Shown here: one piece after another, positions 10,769 through 19,138 of the stretch
Numbering within the stretch: the first letter of the stretch is position 1
Layout of the letters: each line of letters begins with the position of its first letter
NCBI RefSeq assembly: GCF_014643535.1
Contig: NZ_BMJQ01000002.1
Location: 434,001-498,000 of the forward strand
DNA: 64,000 nucleotides
Direction: 5' to 3'
Source: Aliidongia dinghuensis
Lineage (GTDB): Bacteria; Pseudomonadota; Alphaproteobacteria; ATCC43930; CGMCC-115725
Position numbers and translations under genes: made by a program
Notes under the pieces: model-generated
The model's input: the letters and a program-made list of their open reading frames with translations, nothing else
The model's database searches: none
Told to the model about the DNA's origin: nothing

Positions 10769-12634
10769 TTAAGCCAGCCGCCGCTGCCGCTGCTGCCGGC
10801 TGCCGTTTGGCGCCTCGTCGAACAGTTCGGCGAGTTTCTCCATCACCGTGCCGCCCAGTTGCTCGGCGTCGACGATGGTGACGGCGCGGCGGTAGTAGCG
10901 GGTTACGTCATGGCCGATGCCGATCGCGATCAGCTGCACCGGCGAAGTCCGCTCGATCATTTCGATCGCCTGGCGCAGGTGCTTTTCCAGGTAGTTGCCC
11001 GGATTGACCGAGAGCGTCGAATCGTCGACGGGTGCCCCGTCGGAGATCACCATCAGGATGCGCCGCTGCTCGGGCCGGGCGAGCAAGCGGTTGTGCGCCC
11101 AGAGCAGCGCCTCGCCGTCGATGTTTTCCTTGAGGATGCCCTCGCGCAGCATGAGGCCCAAGGACCGGCGGGCGCGACGCCAGGGTGCGTCGGCGGGCTT
11201 GTAGATGATATGGCGCAGGTCGTTGAGCCGGCCCGGGTTCGCGGGCTTGCCGTCCTGGATCCAGCGCTCGCGCGACTGGCCGCCCTTCCAGGCGCGCGTC
11301 GTGAAGCCCAGGATCTCGACCTTGACATTGCAGCGCTCGAGCGTGCGCGCCAGGATGTCAGCGCTCATCGCCGCGACGCTGATCGGCCGGCCGCGCATCG
11401 AGCCCGAGTTGTCGATGAGCAAGGTCACGACCGTGTCGCGGAAGTCGGTGTCCTTCTCGATCTTGTAGCTCAAGGGATAGGTCGGATTGGTCACGATGCG
11501 CGAGAGCCGCGCCGCGTCCAGGAGGCCTTCCTCGAGATCGAACTCCCACGACCGGGTCTGCTTCGCCATGAGGCGCCGCTGCAGGCGGTTGGCGAGCCGG
11601 GCGATGACGCTCTGCAGGTTCGAGAGCTGCTGGTCGAGCATGGCCCGAAGCCGCGTCAGCTCGTCGGCGTCGCACAGTTCCTCGGCCTGCACGATCTCGT
11701 CGAACGCCGTCGTATAGGCGCGATAGGCATGGGGATCGGTGCCCGTGCCGCCGGCATGGCGCTGGTTCGCCTTGCCCGGCTGGGTCTCGTCATCGTCGTC
11801 GGCGGCGCCCGGCATCATCTCGCCGGTCATCTCGTCGGCGCCGCCCTCTTCGCCGTCCTCGGGCTCGGCATCGGCCGGCATCATCTCGGGCTCGCCGCGC
11901 TGGCCCTCGCCCGACTGCTGCTCGGCCTGCTGGCTGTCGCCGCTCTCGCCCTGGTCGGCGCTGTCCTGGTCGTCGTCGCCGTCGCTCGTGTCGCCCTCGA
12001 CTTCGCCGAGGTCAAGCTCCAGGTCGCGGATCAGCTGGCGTGCGGCCGAGGCATAGGCGTCCTGGTCGTTGATCTCGCGCGCAAGGGCGGCGAAATCCTT
12101 GGTCAGCTTGTCCTGCAGGAACGGCCGCCACAGCTCCATCAGCTGGCGGGCCGCCGGCGGCGGCGGGGCGCCGGTCATCTGCTCGCGGGCGATAAGGCGG
12201 ATTGCCTCGGGCAGCGTCGCCTCGCTGCGCTCGATGATCCGGTCGAAGCCCGCCCGGCGATAGCGCTCATTCAGGCCTTGGGCGAGGTTGTCGGCGACGC
12301 CGACCATGCGCCGGGCGCCGATCGCCTCGACGCGCGCCTGCTCGACCGCCTCGAAGATCGCGCGCGCCTGCTCGCCCTGCGGCAGGCGGCGGGCGTGCAG
12401 CGCCGGATCGTGATGCTTCAAGCGCAGCGCGATCGCGTCGGCGGCACCGCGCACCTGGCCCGCGATGTCGGGCGGCAGGTCACGCGGCGGCACCGGCAGG
12501 CGCGCCTTCGTGCCGTTCAGGCCCGGCGGATCGGCGGCATAGGCGACGGTGACATCGTCGCGCTCGGCGATGGCGCGGAGGGTCGCCGCGGTCGCCCGCT
12601 TGAACTCCTCCACCGCGTCGTCGGCCATGCTCAT
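10769..12634 (-). CDS. cobT: Cobaltochelatase subunit CobT
   Basis: 621-residue CobT of the aerobic cobalamin pathway. With CobS it forms the AAA+/VWA partner of CobN, which inserts cobalt into hydrogenobyrinic acid a,c-diamide using ATP. The order is an N-terminal helical region, a long acidic linker (roughly residues 210-280, rich in D, E, Q and G), and a C-terminal von Willebrand A domain whose metal-binding motif reads [11 protein letters not shown]. Start at 12634 ([11 protein letters not shown]) is preferred because gggag lies 8 bases upstream; an in-frame ATG at 12649 exists. It follows cobS by about 30 bases; cobN is not in the window. Confidence 0.93.
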   Translation of the reverse strand: MSMADDAVEEFKRATAATLRAIAERDDVTVAYAADPPGLNGTKARLPVPPRDLPPDIAGQVRGAADAIALRLKHHDPALHARRLPQGEQARAIFEAVEQARVEAIGARRMVGVADNLAQGLNERYRRAGFDRIIERSEATLPEAIRLIAREQMTGAPPPPAARQLMELWRPFLQDKLTKDFAALAREINDQDAYASAARQLIRDLELDLGEVEGDTSDGDDDQDSADQGESGDSQQAEQQSGEGQRGEPEMMPADAEPEDGEEGGADEMTGEMMPGAADDDDETQPGKANQRHAGGTGTDPHAYRAYTTAFDEIVQAEELCDADELTRLRAMLDQQLSNLQSVIARLANRLQRRLMAKQTRSWEFDLEEGLLDAARLSRIVTNPTYPLSYKIEKDTDFRDTVVTLLIDNSGSMRGRPISVAAMSADILARTLERCNVKVEILGFTTRAWKGGQSRERWIQDGKPANPGRLNDLRHIIYKPADAPWRRARRSLGLMLREGILKENIDGEALLWAHNRLLARPEQRRILMVISDGAPVDDSTLSVNPGNYLEKHLRQAIEMIERTSPVQLIAIGIGHDVTRYYRRAVTIVDAEQLGGTVMEKLAELFDEAPNGSRQQRQRRLA

Positions 12635-12664
12635 CTCGGGAGCTCCCATGGCGTGCCTGCCGCC

Positions 12665-13672
12665 TTAGGCGCGGCCGGCCCTGACCCCGGTCTCCTTCAG
12701 CTCCGTGCCGAAGCAGCGCTGGTAATATTCTGCGACCGTCGCCCGCTCGATCTCGTCGCACTTGTTCAGGAACGTGAGACGGAACGCGAAGGCGATGTCG
12801 CCGCCGAAGATGCGCGTGTTCTCGGCCCAGGTGATGACCGTGCGCGGCGACATGACGGTCGAGATGTCGCCGTTGATGAAGCCGGCGCGCGTGAGGTCGG
12901 CGAGCGCCACCATGGCCGAGACGATCTTGCGGCCGGCTTCGTCGTCGAAGTTCGGCGCCTTGGCCAGCACGATCGCGACCTCGTCGTCATGCGGCAGGTA
13001 GTTGAGCGTGGTCACGATGTTCCAGCGGTCCATCTGACCCTGGTTGATCTGCTGCGTGCCGTGATAGAGGCCGGTCGTGTCGCCCAAGCCCACCGTGTTG
13101 GCGGTCGAGAACAGGCGGAACGCCGGGTGAGGGCGGATCACCTTGTTCTGGTCGAGCAGCGTCAGCTTGCCCTCGACCTCGAGCACGCGCTGGATCACGA
13201 ACATCACGTCCGGGCGGCCCGCGTCATATTCGTCGAACACGATCGCGGTCGGGCTCTGCAGCGCCCAGGGCAGGATGCCTTCGCGATATTCCGTCACCTG
13301 GACACCGTCCTTCAGCACGATGGCGTCCTTGCCGATCAGGTCGATGCGGCTGATGTGGCTGTCGAGATTGATGCGCACGCAGGGCCAGTTGAGCCGGGCC
13401 GCCACCTGCTCGATGTGGGTCGACTTGCCGGTGCCGTGATAGCCCTGGACCATGACGCGGCGATTGAAGGCGAAGCCCGCCAGGATCGCGAGCGTCGTCT
13501 CGCGGTCGAACTTGTAGGCCTCGTCGACATCCGGCACATGCTCGTTGGCCGCGCTGAATGCCGGCACCTGCAGGTCGCTGTCGATGCCGAAGGTCTGACG
13601 CACCGAGACGGTGATGTCCGGCAGCGTGTGCTTGACGACCGTATCGGCAGCGGTGGAAGAGGCGGAAGGCAT
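12665..13672 (-). CDS. cobS: Cobaltochelatase subunit CobS
   Basis: 335-residue MoxR-type AAA+ ATPase of the cobalt chelatase. Walker A is [10 protein letters not shown], Walker B is [14 protein letters not shown], and the sensor region includes [12 protein letters not shown]. The N-terminus ([14 protein letters not shown]) is the family-specific lead-in. It precedes cobT on the same strand and follows the J-domain gene, the arrangement found in many alphaproteobacteria. The nearby methylmalonyl-CoA mutase would use the cofactor made by this pathway. Confidence 0.95.
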   Translation of the reverse strand: MPSASSTAADTVVKHTLPDITVSVRQTFGIDSDLQVPAFSAANEHVPDVDEAYKFDRETTLAILAGFAFNRRVMVQGYHGTGKSTHIEQVAARLNWPCVRINLDSHISRIDLIGKDAIVLKDGVQVTEYREGILPWALQSPTAIVFDEYDAGRPDVMFVIQRVLEVEGKLTLLDQNKVIRPHPAFRLFSTANTVGLGDTTGLYHGTQQINQGQMDRWNIVTTLNYLPHDDEVAIVLAKAPNFDDEAGRKIVSAMVALADLTRAGFINGDISTVMSPRTVITWAENTRIFGGDIAFAFRLTFLNKCDEIERATVAEYYQRCFGTELKETGVRAGRA

Positions 13673-13745
13673 CGGCTGGACAATCCCGTGACTGGTTGGC
13701 GTTTCGAGGGTGGCGGGTCGGAGGTGGTGGGTCGGACAGGCACTC

Positions 13746-14288
13746 TCAGGCGAAGTATTTGGCCTTCAACAGCGCGAAGGCCTGATTGATCACTTTCAAA
13801 CGCTCTTCGGAGTCTTTGTCGCCGCCATTCGCGTCCGGATGGTGGCGCTTGACCAGAAGTTTGTAACGTTTCTTCAATTCGACCAAGGTGAAAGGCGGGT
13901 CAAGTTCGAAAACCGCAAGGGCCTTTTCCTCTATGGTCAGCTCGCGCTGGCGCGGATGGCGGCTGCCGTCCGGATCGTCGTCGTCCAGGATATGGAGCGG
14001 GTCGCGCATCTTGAGGCGCCAGCCGAGCGGCCAGGTCGGCCGCTGCCAGACCGTGTCGTTGCGCAAGTCCGCCTCGATCTCGGCCTCGCTCATGCCTTCG
14101 TAGTAGTTCCAGGCGGCGTTGTAGGCGCGTACGTGTTCGAGGCAGAACCACCAATAGCTGTTGAGCTTGTCGCGCGAGCGGGGTGCCCGGAACTCGCCTT
14201 CGGCGACGCAACCCTCGTGATCGCAGCAGCGCGTCAGCGGCCGTGCGGGCTCGGTTGGGTCGACATATTCGGCGCGGGTTCGGGCCAT
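13746..14288 (-). CDS. J-domain (DnaJ-like) protein
   Basis: 180-residue protein with a C-terminal J domain (about residues 120-180): [24 protein letters not shown] contains the HPD tripeptide needed to stimulate Hsp70 ATPase. The N-terminal half has a CCDHEGC cluster and the aromatic stretch [19 protein letters not shown], typical of the short J proteins next to cobS in alphaproteobacteria. Start at 14288 ([10 protein letters not shown]) is chosen because the longer reading frame is an arginine/proline-rich extension without homology features. Divergent from bolA. Confidence 0.88.
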   Translation of the reverse strand: MARTRAEYVDPTEPARPLTRCCDHEGCVAEGEFRAPRSRDKLNSYWWFCLEHVRAYNAAWNYYEGMSEAEIEADLRNDTVWQRPTWPLGWRLKMRDPLHILDDDDPDGSRHPRQRELTIEEKALAVFELDPPFTLVELKKRYKLLVKRHHPDANGGDKDSEERLKVINQAFALLKAKYFA

Positions 14289-14360
14289 GATGATGAGTAT
14301 GGGTGCCCGCCGGGGGGGAAGACAAGCGCGCGCCGCGCGTACCGCCCGTGTGCCGGCCGG

Positions 14361-14400
14361 TTGACACGCGGCCCATTGACACGCGGGGTCGGTTGACACG
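14361..14400 (+). repeat. Triple ttgacacg direct repeat before bolA
   Basis: The octamer ttgacacg occurs three times, starting at 14361, 14376 and 14393, within ggttgacacgcgg-type units. TTGACA is the consensus -35 box, so this may be one promoter with duplicated -35 elements or a regulator site in the divergent bolA/J-domain region. No clear -10 box was found at the right distance. Confidence 0.45.
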
Positions 14401-14463
14401 GCAGGTGGGGAGGCCCCATCTCACCATCAACCTTTTTCTGACTTACGCCGAAGGCCCCATCGC

Positions 14464-14751
14464 ATGCGCGTTGCCCAGTCGATCGAACAGAAACTCACCG
14501 AGGCGTTGAAGCCGGTACGCCTCGTGATCGAGGACGATTCCGCGCGCCATGCCGGCCATGCGGGTCATCCGGGCGCCGGGCACAAGGGCGGCGAGAGTCA
14601 TTTCAACCTGGAGATCGTCTCCGCCGCCTTCGCCGGGCAGAGCCGCGTCGCCCGCCAGCGCGTCGTCTACGACCTCTTGAAGGAGGAATTGGCGGGCCCG
14701 GTCCATGCGCTCTCGCTCAAGACCGCGACGCCGGAAGAGGCGGGGCTCTGA
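14464..14751 (+). CDS. bolA: BolA family protein
   Basis: 95-residue BolA homologue (class-II KH-like fold). Members bind monothiol glutaredoxins through a [2Fe-2S] cluster and influence iron homeostasis and cell shape. The motif HKGGESHFNLEIVS carries the conserved His-containing loop, followed by RVARQRVVYDLL and the closing VHALSLKT. Length is normal. It is divergent from the J-domain gene, an arrangement seen with cobS/cobT in other alphaproteobacteria. Confidence 0.92.
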   Translation: MRVAQSIEQKLTEALKPVRLVIEDDSARHAGHAGHPGAGHKGGESHFNLEIVSAAFAGQSRVARQRVVYDLLKEELAGPVHALSLKTATPEEAGL

Positions 14752-14856
14752 GAGCCCGTTTAATACCTGGGAGGTAGTTGGCGGGCATCGGCGTTTCGCG
14801 TTCATTCCTCGCTGTCCCGACGGTTCCGTTGGTCGGGACATTGACGAGGAGCGATC

Positions 14857-15405
14857 ATGACTTCCTATCCGATCCACAGCATTGCCTCGGCCCCGGAAAA
14901 GTCGAAGGCGGTGCTCGACCAGCTGAAGCAGACGTTCGGCCTGATCCCGAACATCGCCGGCGCCATGGCCAACTCGCCGGAGCTGATCAAGGCCTTCATC
15001 GGGCTGTTCCAGCAGGTCCATGCCGGCACCTTCACCGAGGCGGAGATCCAGACCCTGCTGCTGACCAACGCGGTCACGAATTCCTGCGCATGGGCGGTTG
15101 CTTTCCATTCCATGCTGGCGCTCAAGGAAGGTCTTTCCCCGGCCGACGTCGAGGCGATCCGCTCGCGCCGGCTGCCGGCCGACAAACGTCACGCGGCACT
15201 CTCCGCCTTGGCACGCAAGCTGATCGAGACACGCGGCCATGTAGGCGAGCAGGATCTGGCGGCCTTCGTCGAGGCCGGCTTCCGGCGAGAGCAGACGCTG
15301 GAAATACTGGCGGTCGTCGCGGCTTCCGCGATCACCAATTATGCAGGCACCATGACCAAGCCGCCGCTCGAGGAGTTTCTGCAGCGGCACGCCTGGCAGG
15401 CTTAA
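14857..15405 (+). CDS. Carboxymuconolactone decarboxylase (AhpD-like) family protein
   Basis: 182-residue all-helical AhpD-fold protein. The N-terminal FGLIPNIAGAMANSPELI and the central TNAVTNSCAWAVAFHSMLAL are typical of the peroxidase-related subgroup. The usual C-x-x-C-x-x-x-H active site reads C-A-W-A-V-A-F-H here, so the resolving cysteine is replaced by alanine while the first Cys and the His remain; classic disulfide peroxidase chemistry is therefore doubtful. The gaggag ribosome binding site precedes the ATG. About 90 bases separate it from the following HTH regulator. Confidence 0.85.
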   Translation: MTSYPIHSIASAPEKSKAVLDQLKQTFGLIPNIAGAMANSPELIKAFIGLFQQVHAGTFTEAEIQTLLLTNAVTNSCAWAVAFHSMLALKEGLSPADVEAIRSRRLPADKRHAALSALARKLIETRGHVGEQDLAAFVEAGFRREQTLEILAVVAASAITNYAGTMTKPPLEEFLQRHAWQA

Positions 15406-15497
15406 GGGATCGAAGCCGGCCGCCCTGCCGCTTGATCGGCCGGTGCGGCCGGCCTCGCCGCGAACGGATCAGCTTCTTGTGTCGAGAGGAAGCCCGG

Positions 15498-16352
15498 ATG
15501 CCTTCACAGAATTCAACCGTCATGTCCCCGGGCGGCGAATTGGGTGCCCTGTTGCGGCACTGGCGGGACGTCCGCGGCAAGAGCCAGTTCGAGCTGTCGC
15601 TCGACACCGGCGTGTCGCAGCGGCACATCAGCTTCATCGAAGTCGGACGCAGCGTGCCGAGCCGTCAGATGCTGATCGATCTCGCGACGGCACTCGACCT
15701 GCCCTTGCGCGACCGCAACACGCTGCTGCTGGCCGGCGGCTACGCGCCGATCTATCCGGACGGCGCCTGGGACGGGCCGGAGATGCGCAGCATCACCGCG
15801 GCGCTCGACCGCATGCTGCGCCAGCACGAGCCGTTCCCGGCGCTGGTCATGGACCGCTATTGGAACGTGCTCATGACCAATGGGGCAGCACCGCGCTTCT
15901 TCGGCTGCTTTACGGACCTGTCGGCACGCAAGAGCCCGCGCAACATGCTGCATCTGATGTTCGATCCCGCCGGCATGCGCCCGTTTGTCGCCGATTGGCC
16001 CCGCGTGGCGCAGAGCCTCATCGAGCGGGTCTATCGCGAAGCGGTCGGCCGCGTGGTCGACGACAAGATCAAGGAGCTGCTGGCGGCCCTGCTGGCCTAT
16101 CCGGAGGTCGAGCCCGGCTGGGCCCCGCCCAAGGCGACGAGCATCCAGGCTGTGACGCCGGTCGTCCCCCTGAGCTTCATCAAGGATGGCAGGCGGCTCG
16201 ACTATTTCTCGATGGTCACGACCGTTGGCACGCCGCAGACCGTCGCGGCCCAGGAACTACGCCTCGAATGCCTGTTTCCGGCTGACGAGGCGACCGAGGC
16301 GTTGCACGGGGAGCTCATCGGCACGGCGACGCCGGACGAGCTGGGGGCTTAA
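15498..16352 (+). CDS. XRE-family transcriptional regulator with MmyB-like ligand domain
   Basis: 284-residue regulator. Residues about 13-70 are a helix-turn-helix of the XRE type (LLRHWRDVRGKSQFELSLD, then TGVSQRHISFIEVGR). The rest matches the MmyB-like PAS-related ligand domain (PALVMDRYWNVLMTNGAAPRFF and the later YREAVGRVVDDKIKELLAALLAYP) found in many actinobacterial and proteobacterial regulators. Start at 15498 is chosen because the ribosome binding site gagagga precedes it and upstream codons overlap the previous gene in another frame. Its likely target is the preceding gene or its own promoter, but no operator was identified. Confidence 0.88.
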   Translation: MPSQNSTVMSPGGELGALLRHWRDVRGKSQFELSLDTGVSQRHISFIEVGRSVPSRQMLIDLATALDLPLRDRNTLLLAGGYAPIYPDGAWDGPEMRSITAALDRMLRQHEPFPALVMDRYWNVLMTNGAAPRFFGCFTDLSARKSPRNMLHLMFDPAGMRPFVADWPRVAQSLIERVYREAVGRVVDDKIKELLAALLAYPEVEPGWAPPKATSIQAVTPVVPLSFIKDGRRLDYFSMVTTVGTPQTVAAQELRLECLFPADEATEALHGELIGTATPDELGA

Positions 16353-17167
16353 GCGGTAAAGAACCCGATCAATTCGCGCGCGATCCCGGCCGCGTCGTTC
16401 TCGGTCGGGATATGCCCGGCCTTGGGAATGCGGACGAGGCGCGTGTTCGGGATCTCGGCCGCGAAGCGCTCGGCGTACTCGACCTTCTGGAACCCGTCGT
16501 CCTCACCCCACATCAGCAGCTTCGGCTTGGTCGACGCCTTCAACGCCGGCACCAATTCCATCGTGTAGCGATGGTCGGCGGCGACCGCCATGGCGAGCCA
16601 GGAGCGCGCGACGCGCGGATCGGTCCAGGGATCGAGCCATTCCAGGATCTCGGCCTCGCTCGCCGGTCGCGCCAGTGCGGCGATAACCGATTGCCGGCGT
16701 GCCGCCAGAATGTCGGCGGGCGTGGTCGCAGCGGCGACATCCGGATCACGGAAGCGCAGCACGGTCGGCGCCGGCCAGGACTCGTACATGACGGCGTTCA
16801 TGAGGGCGAGCCGCGGGATGTCGAGATTGGCGTCGACGAACAGCTGCTGGGCGATGCCGCCGCCGATGTCGTGGCCGCCGAGCAGCACGGGCTGGTCCGC
16901 CAGGCCCAGCGCTGCCACGAAGCGTTCGACCCAGCGTGCGAGCGCCGGCACGCTTGCCCGGTCTGGCGTGAGCTCCCCCGCCGACCGGCCGAAGCCGGGC
17001 AGGTCGACCGCGATCGGCGTGAGGCCGGCCCGGGCCAGGTCCTCCAGCACCGGCTGCCAGACGCGGCTCCAGTAGGTTCCGTGCAGCAGCAGAAGCGGCG
17101 GGCCGCCGTCGCCGGCGGTGAGATAGCTGGCCGGCGTGCCGTCGACCTCGATCGAAAGGCGCCTCAT
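16349..17167 (-). CDS. Alpha/beta hydrolase with aspartate nucleophile
   Basis: 272-residue alpha/beta-hydrolase. The oxyanion motif is LLLLHGTYWS and the nucleophile elbow is LLGGHDIGGG, with Asp100 instead of Ser or Cys. Asp at this place is the mark of haloalkane/haloacetate dehalogenases and epoxide hydrolases. The acid is probably in LLMWGEDDGFQ and the base is His in KAGHIPTEND. The start codon overlaps the stop of the upstream cupin gene by four bases (ATGA), so the two are translationally coupled. The substrate is unknown; a role in aromatic or halogenated compound breakdown is an inference from the neighbour. Confidence 0.85.
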   Translation of the reverse strand: MRRLSIEVDGTPASYLTAGDGGPPLLLLHGTYWSRVWQPVLEDLARAGLTPIAVDLPGFGRSAGELTPDRASVPALARWVERFVAALGLADQPVLLGGHDIGGGIAQQLFVDANLDIPRLALMNAVMYESWPAPTVLRFRDPDVAAATTPADILAARRQSVIAALARPASEAEILEWLDPWTDPRVARSWLAMAVAADHRYTMELVPALKASTKPKLLMWGEDDGFQKVEYAERFAAEIPNTRLVRIPKAGHIPTENDAAGIARELIGFFTA

Positions 17168-17703
17168 CGCACGAACCTCTTCGCGTAATCGGCGCCGAGC
17201 CCGACCGCCTCGTAGTGCTTGGTGGCGTTCTCGAGCTTGGTGAACACATCCTCGTAGCCCAGCGCCACGCCATAGGGGTCGACATAGGTGTAGCCGCCGG
17301 TGACGTGGAACAGCGTCGCCATCTCGTCGACGTCGTCGGGCACCACCAGCGTATGGGTCTCGCCCGGCGGCTCGAACGCGTAGTCGCCGGCGGACGCGAT
17401 CCAGTCGTGCTCGAGGTAGCGCCAGCAGCCGCGCAGTGTCAGCGCATGGACCGGGCCGCTATGGCGGTGGCGCGACAGCACGCCCGCCTGGCGCACGCGC
17501 AGGATATTGACGTAGTAGCCTTGGCTGACGTTCAGGATCAGCGGCTTGAACGAGACATGGGCCGATTGCGGGACCCACTCGCGCGGGTCGCCGCCGTCGA
17601 GGTCGAGCACGGCCGGCACGAAGACGTCGGGCACCATGCCCACGGGCTGCGGCAGTTGATAGGCGACCTTGCTCTCGTCGAGCGTGGGTTTCGCTTCGCT
17701 CAT
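17164..17703 (-). CDS. Cupin protein, 2,4'-dihydroxyacetophenone dioxygenase-like
   Basis: 179-residue single-domain cupin resembling 2,4'-dihydroxyacetophenone dioxygenase, a non-heme iron enzyme that cleaves the C-C bond beside an aromatic ketone. The metal-binding motif reads LSRHRHSGPVHALTL (His, His, His), with the later His in EPPGETHTLVVP. Start at 17703 (MSEAKPT) is preferred because aggag lies 8 bases upstream; an in-frame ATG at 17727 exists. It lies 32 bases after the TetR gene and overlaps the hydrolase gene, forming a three-gene cassette. The exact substrate is uncertain. Confidence 0.8.
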   Translation of the reverse strand: MSEAKPTLDESKVAYQLPQPVGMVPDVFVPAVLDLDGGDPREWVPQSAHVSFKPLILNVSQGYYVNILRVRQAGVLSRHRHSGPVHALTLRGCWRYLEHDWIASAGDYAFEPPGETHTLVVPDDVDEMATLFHVTGGYTYVDPYGVALGYEDVFTKLENATKHYEAVGLGADYAKRFVR

Positions 17704-17735
17704 GATCAGGGCTCCTGGGATCGACATTTGACAGG

Positions 17736-18320
17736 CTAGGTGGTGAGGATCGCGCGGGCGGAGCGCGCGAGGCCGTTCAGCAGGTCCGCATCCGGCCGCA
17801 CGCGGGCGAGCACGCGCAGGCCGAGGAGAACGGACAGAAGATGGCGCGACAGATCCGTGGCCGATTGCCGGCGCGCGATCTCGCCCGACGCCTGGCCGGC
17901 CTCGACCGCGCGGCGGAAGAAGGCCTCGATGAGCTGGGTCTCGTCGGCGACCACGCGCTGGAACTCCGCCTCGCCCGGGGCCGCATCGATTGCCGTGTTG
18001 ACCATCATGCAGCCGCGATGCAGCGGATCGGCGAGCGAGCGGGCCGCCATCTCGTCGAAGAATGCGCCGATGGCGGCGGCACCCGTGTGCGACCGTTCGA
18101 TCCGGGCGATGCGTTCACGCAAGGTCCGGTCGAGATACTGGTCGAGCGCCTTCAGATAAAGGCCCCGCTTGTCGCCGAACGCGCCATAGAGGCTGCTGTG
18201 GGTAAGCCCGGTCCCGGCGGTCAGGTCACGCGTCGAGGTGCCTTCATAGCCCTTGGCCCAGAAGATCTCGCCGGCGGTGGCGAGCACGTCCTGTTCGTCG
18301 AATTCACGCGGTCGGCCCAT
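17736..18320 (-). CDS. TetR/AcrR family transcriptional regulator
   Basis: 194-residue TetR regulator. The N-terminal DNA-binding domain is clear (MGRPREFDEQDVLATAGEIF, then GTSTRDLTAGTGLTHSSLYGAFGDK). The C-terminal ligand domain (GAFFDEMAARSLADPLHRGCMM) is of the TetR_C type common next to oxidoreductase and efflux genes. Start at 18320 is preferred over 18368 because MGRPR is the usual start and aggg lies just upstream. It is the first gene of a cassette with the cupin and hydrolase, so it probably represses this cassette and itself. A short tcca-taa-tgga palindrome lies at 18348-18358, about 28 bases before the start. Confidence 0.9.
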   Translation of the reverse strand: MGRPREFDEQDVLATAGEIFWAKGYEGTSTRDLTAGTGLTHSSLYGAFGDKRGLYLKALDQYLDRTLRERIARIERSHTGAAAIGAFFDEMAARSLADPLHRGCMMVNTAIDAAPGEAEFQRVVADETQLIEAFFRRAVEAGQASGEIARRQSATDLSRHLLSVLLGLRVLARVRPDADLLNGLARSARAILTT

Positions 18321-18460
18321 CGCGACACCCTGTTTCGGATCAAACGCTCCATAATGGATATGGCGCATGGGATGCGAGAGGCAAGGGGCGATGGTCAGAA
18401 AATATGCACAGCGGTTCCTCTCTACCCCGGGGGTGGAGAGGAGAAATCAAAGACGGATCA

Positions 18461-19045
18461 CTAAGCCTCGTCCTGCGGCCCCGTATAGAACTGCGGCCAG
18501 TTCTTCTTGGTGACCGGGCTGTCGCTCGCGAACGCGTGGCAGGTGTCGAGCAGCGGCGGGCGCTTCGGCGGCTGGCCTGCTTCTGCGGCGATCTCTTCCG
18601 GCGTCTTCTCGCGGCGTTTCTTCAGCGGGAAGATGGTCTGGAACGCCGTGGTCGCGATCGGGCCCATGAGCTCGACCAGGTGCGTGCAGCCTTCCGTGCC
18701 GCCGACCAGCGCCTTCATCTTGTTGGTGAAGCCACCGACGATGCGCAGGCCCTTCAAGCGCTCAAAATTGCCGACGATGTCCGGGCAGATCCGATAGGGC
18801 GAATGGTCGGTCGCGGCCTCGATGTCGTGGATCACCAGATCATCGTCGACCGTGATGCGGATCCACATCTCATGCAGCGGCTCGCCGGCCACGATCTCGC
18901 CGCGCCAGTCGTTCTTGAAGCCATAGGTCTTGACGTCCGTCATGTGGCCTTCGATGTCCCACAGGCCATCGGCACGGCGATAGCCGCGGCACTCGACGTG
19001 ACGGGTATGGATATGCTCGCGCGGAGCAGGGGCTGAGAGCGGCAT
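18461..19045 (-). CDS. DUF2889 domain-containing protein
   Basis: 194-residue protein matching the DUF2889 pattern: HTRHVECRGYRRADGLWDIE near the N-terminus, a central HDIEAATDHSPYRICPDI and RLKGLRIVGGFT, then GCTHLVELMGPIATTAFQT. In other proteobacteria such genes occur beside acyl-CoA and ring-degradation genes, but the biochemical role is unknown. Start at 19045 (MPLSAPAPRE) is used; the reading frame could extend to 19090. It sits downstream of the mutase gene on the same strand, 93 bases away. Confidence 0.8.
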   Translation of the reverse strand: MPLSAPAPREHIHTRHVECRGYRRADGLWDIEGHMTDVKTYGFKNDWRGEIVAGEPLHEMWIRITVDDDLVIHDIEAATDHSPYRICPDIVGNFERLKGLRIVGGFTNKMKALVGGTEGCTHLVELMGPIATTAFQTIFPLKKRREKTPEEIAAEAGQPPKRPPLLDTCHAFASDSPVTKKNWPQFYTGPQDEA

Positions 19046-19138
19046 GATGCGGTCCAGCCTAACGACTGTTTGGCAGCGCAGCAACCGCACGAACCGCTGG
19101 GCTCCCGCGCCCTGATCGCAGGGCGCGGGAAACAGGGT

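Noticed and set aside
10484-13789. Very long plus-strand open frame opposite cobT and cobS
   Set aside because: Shadow of two well-conserved genes; translation is low-complexity and has no domain signature.
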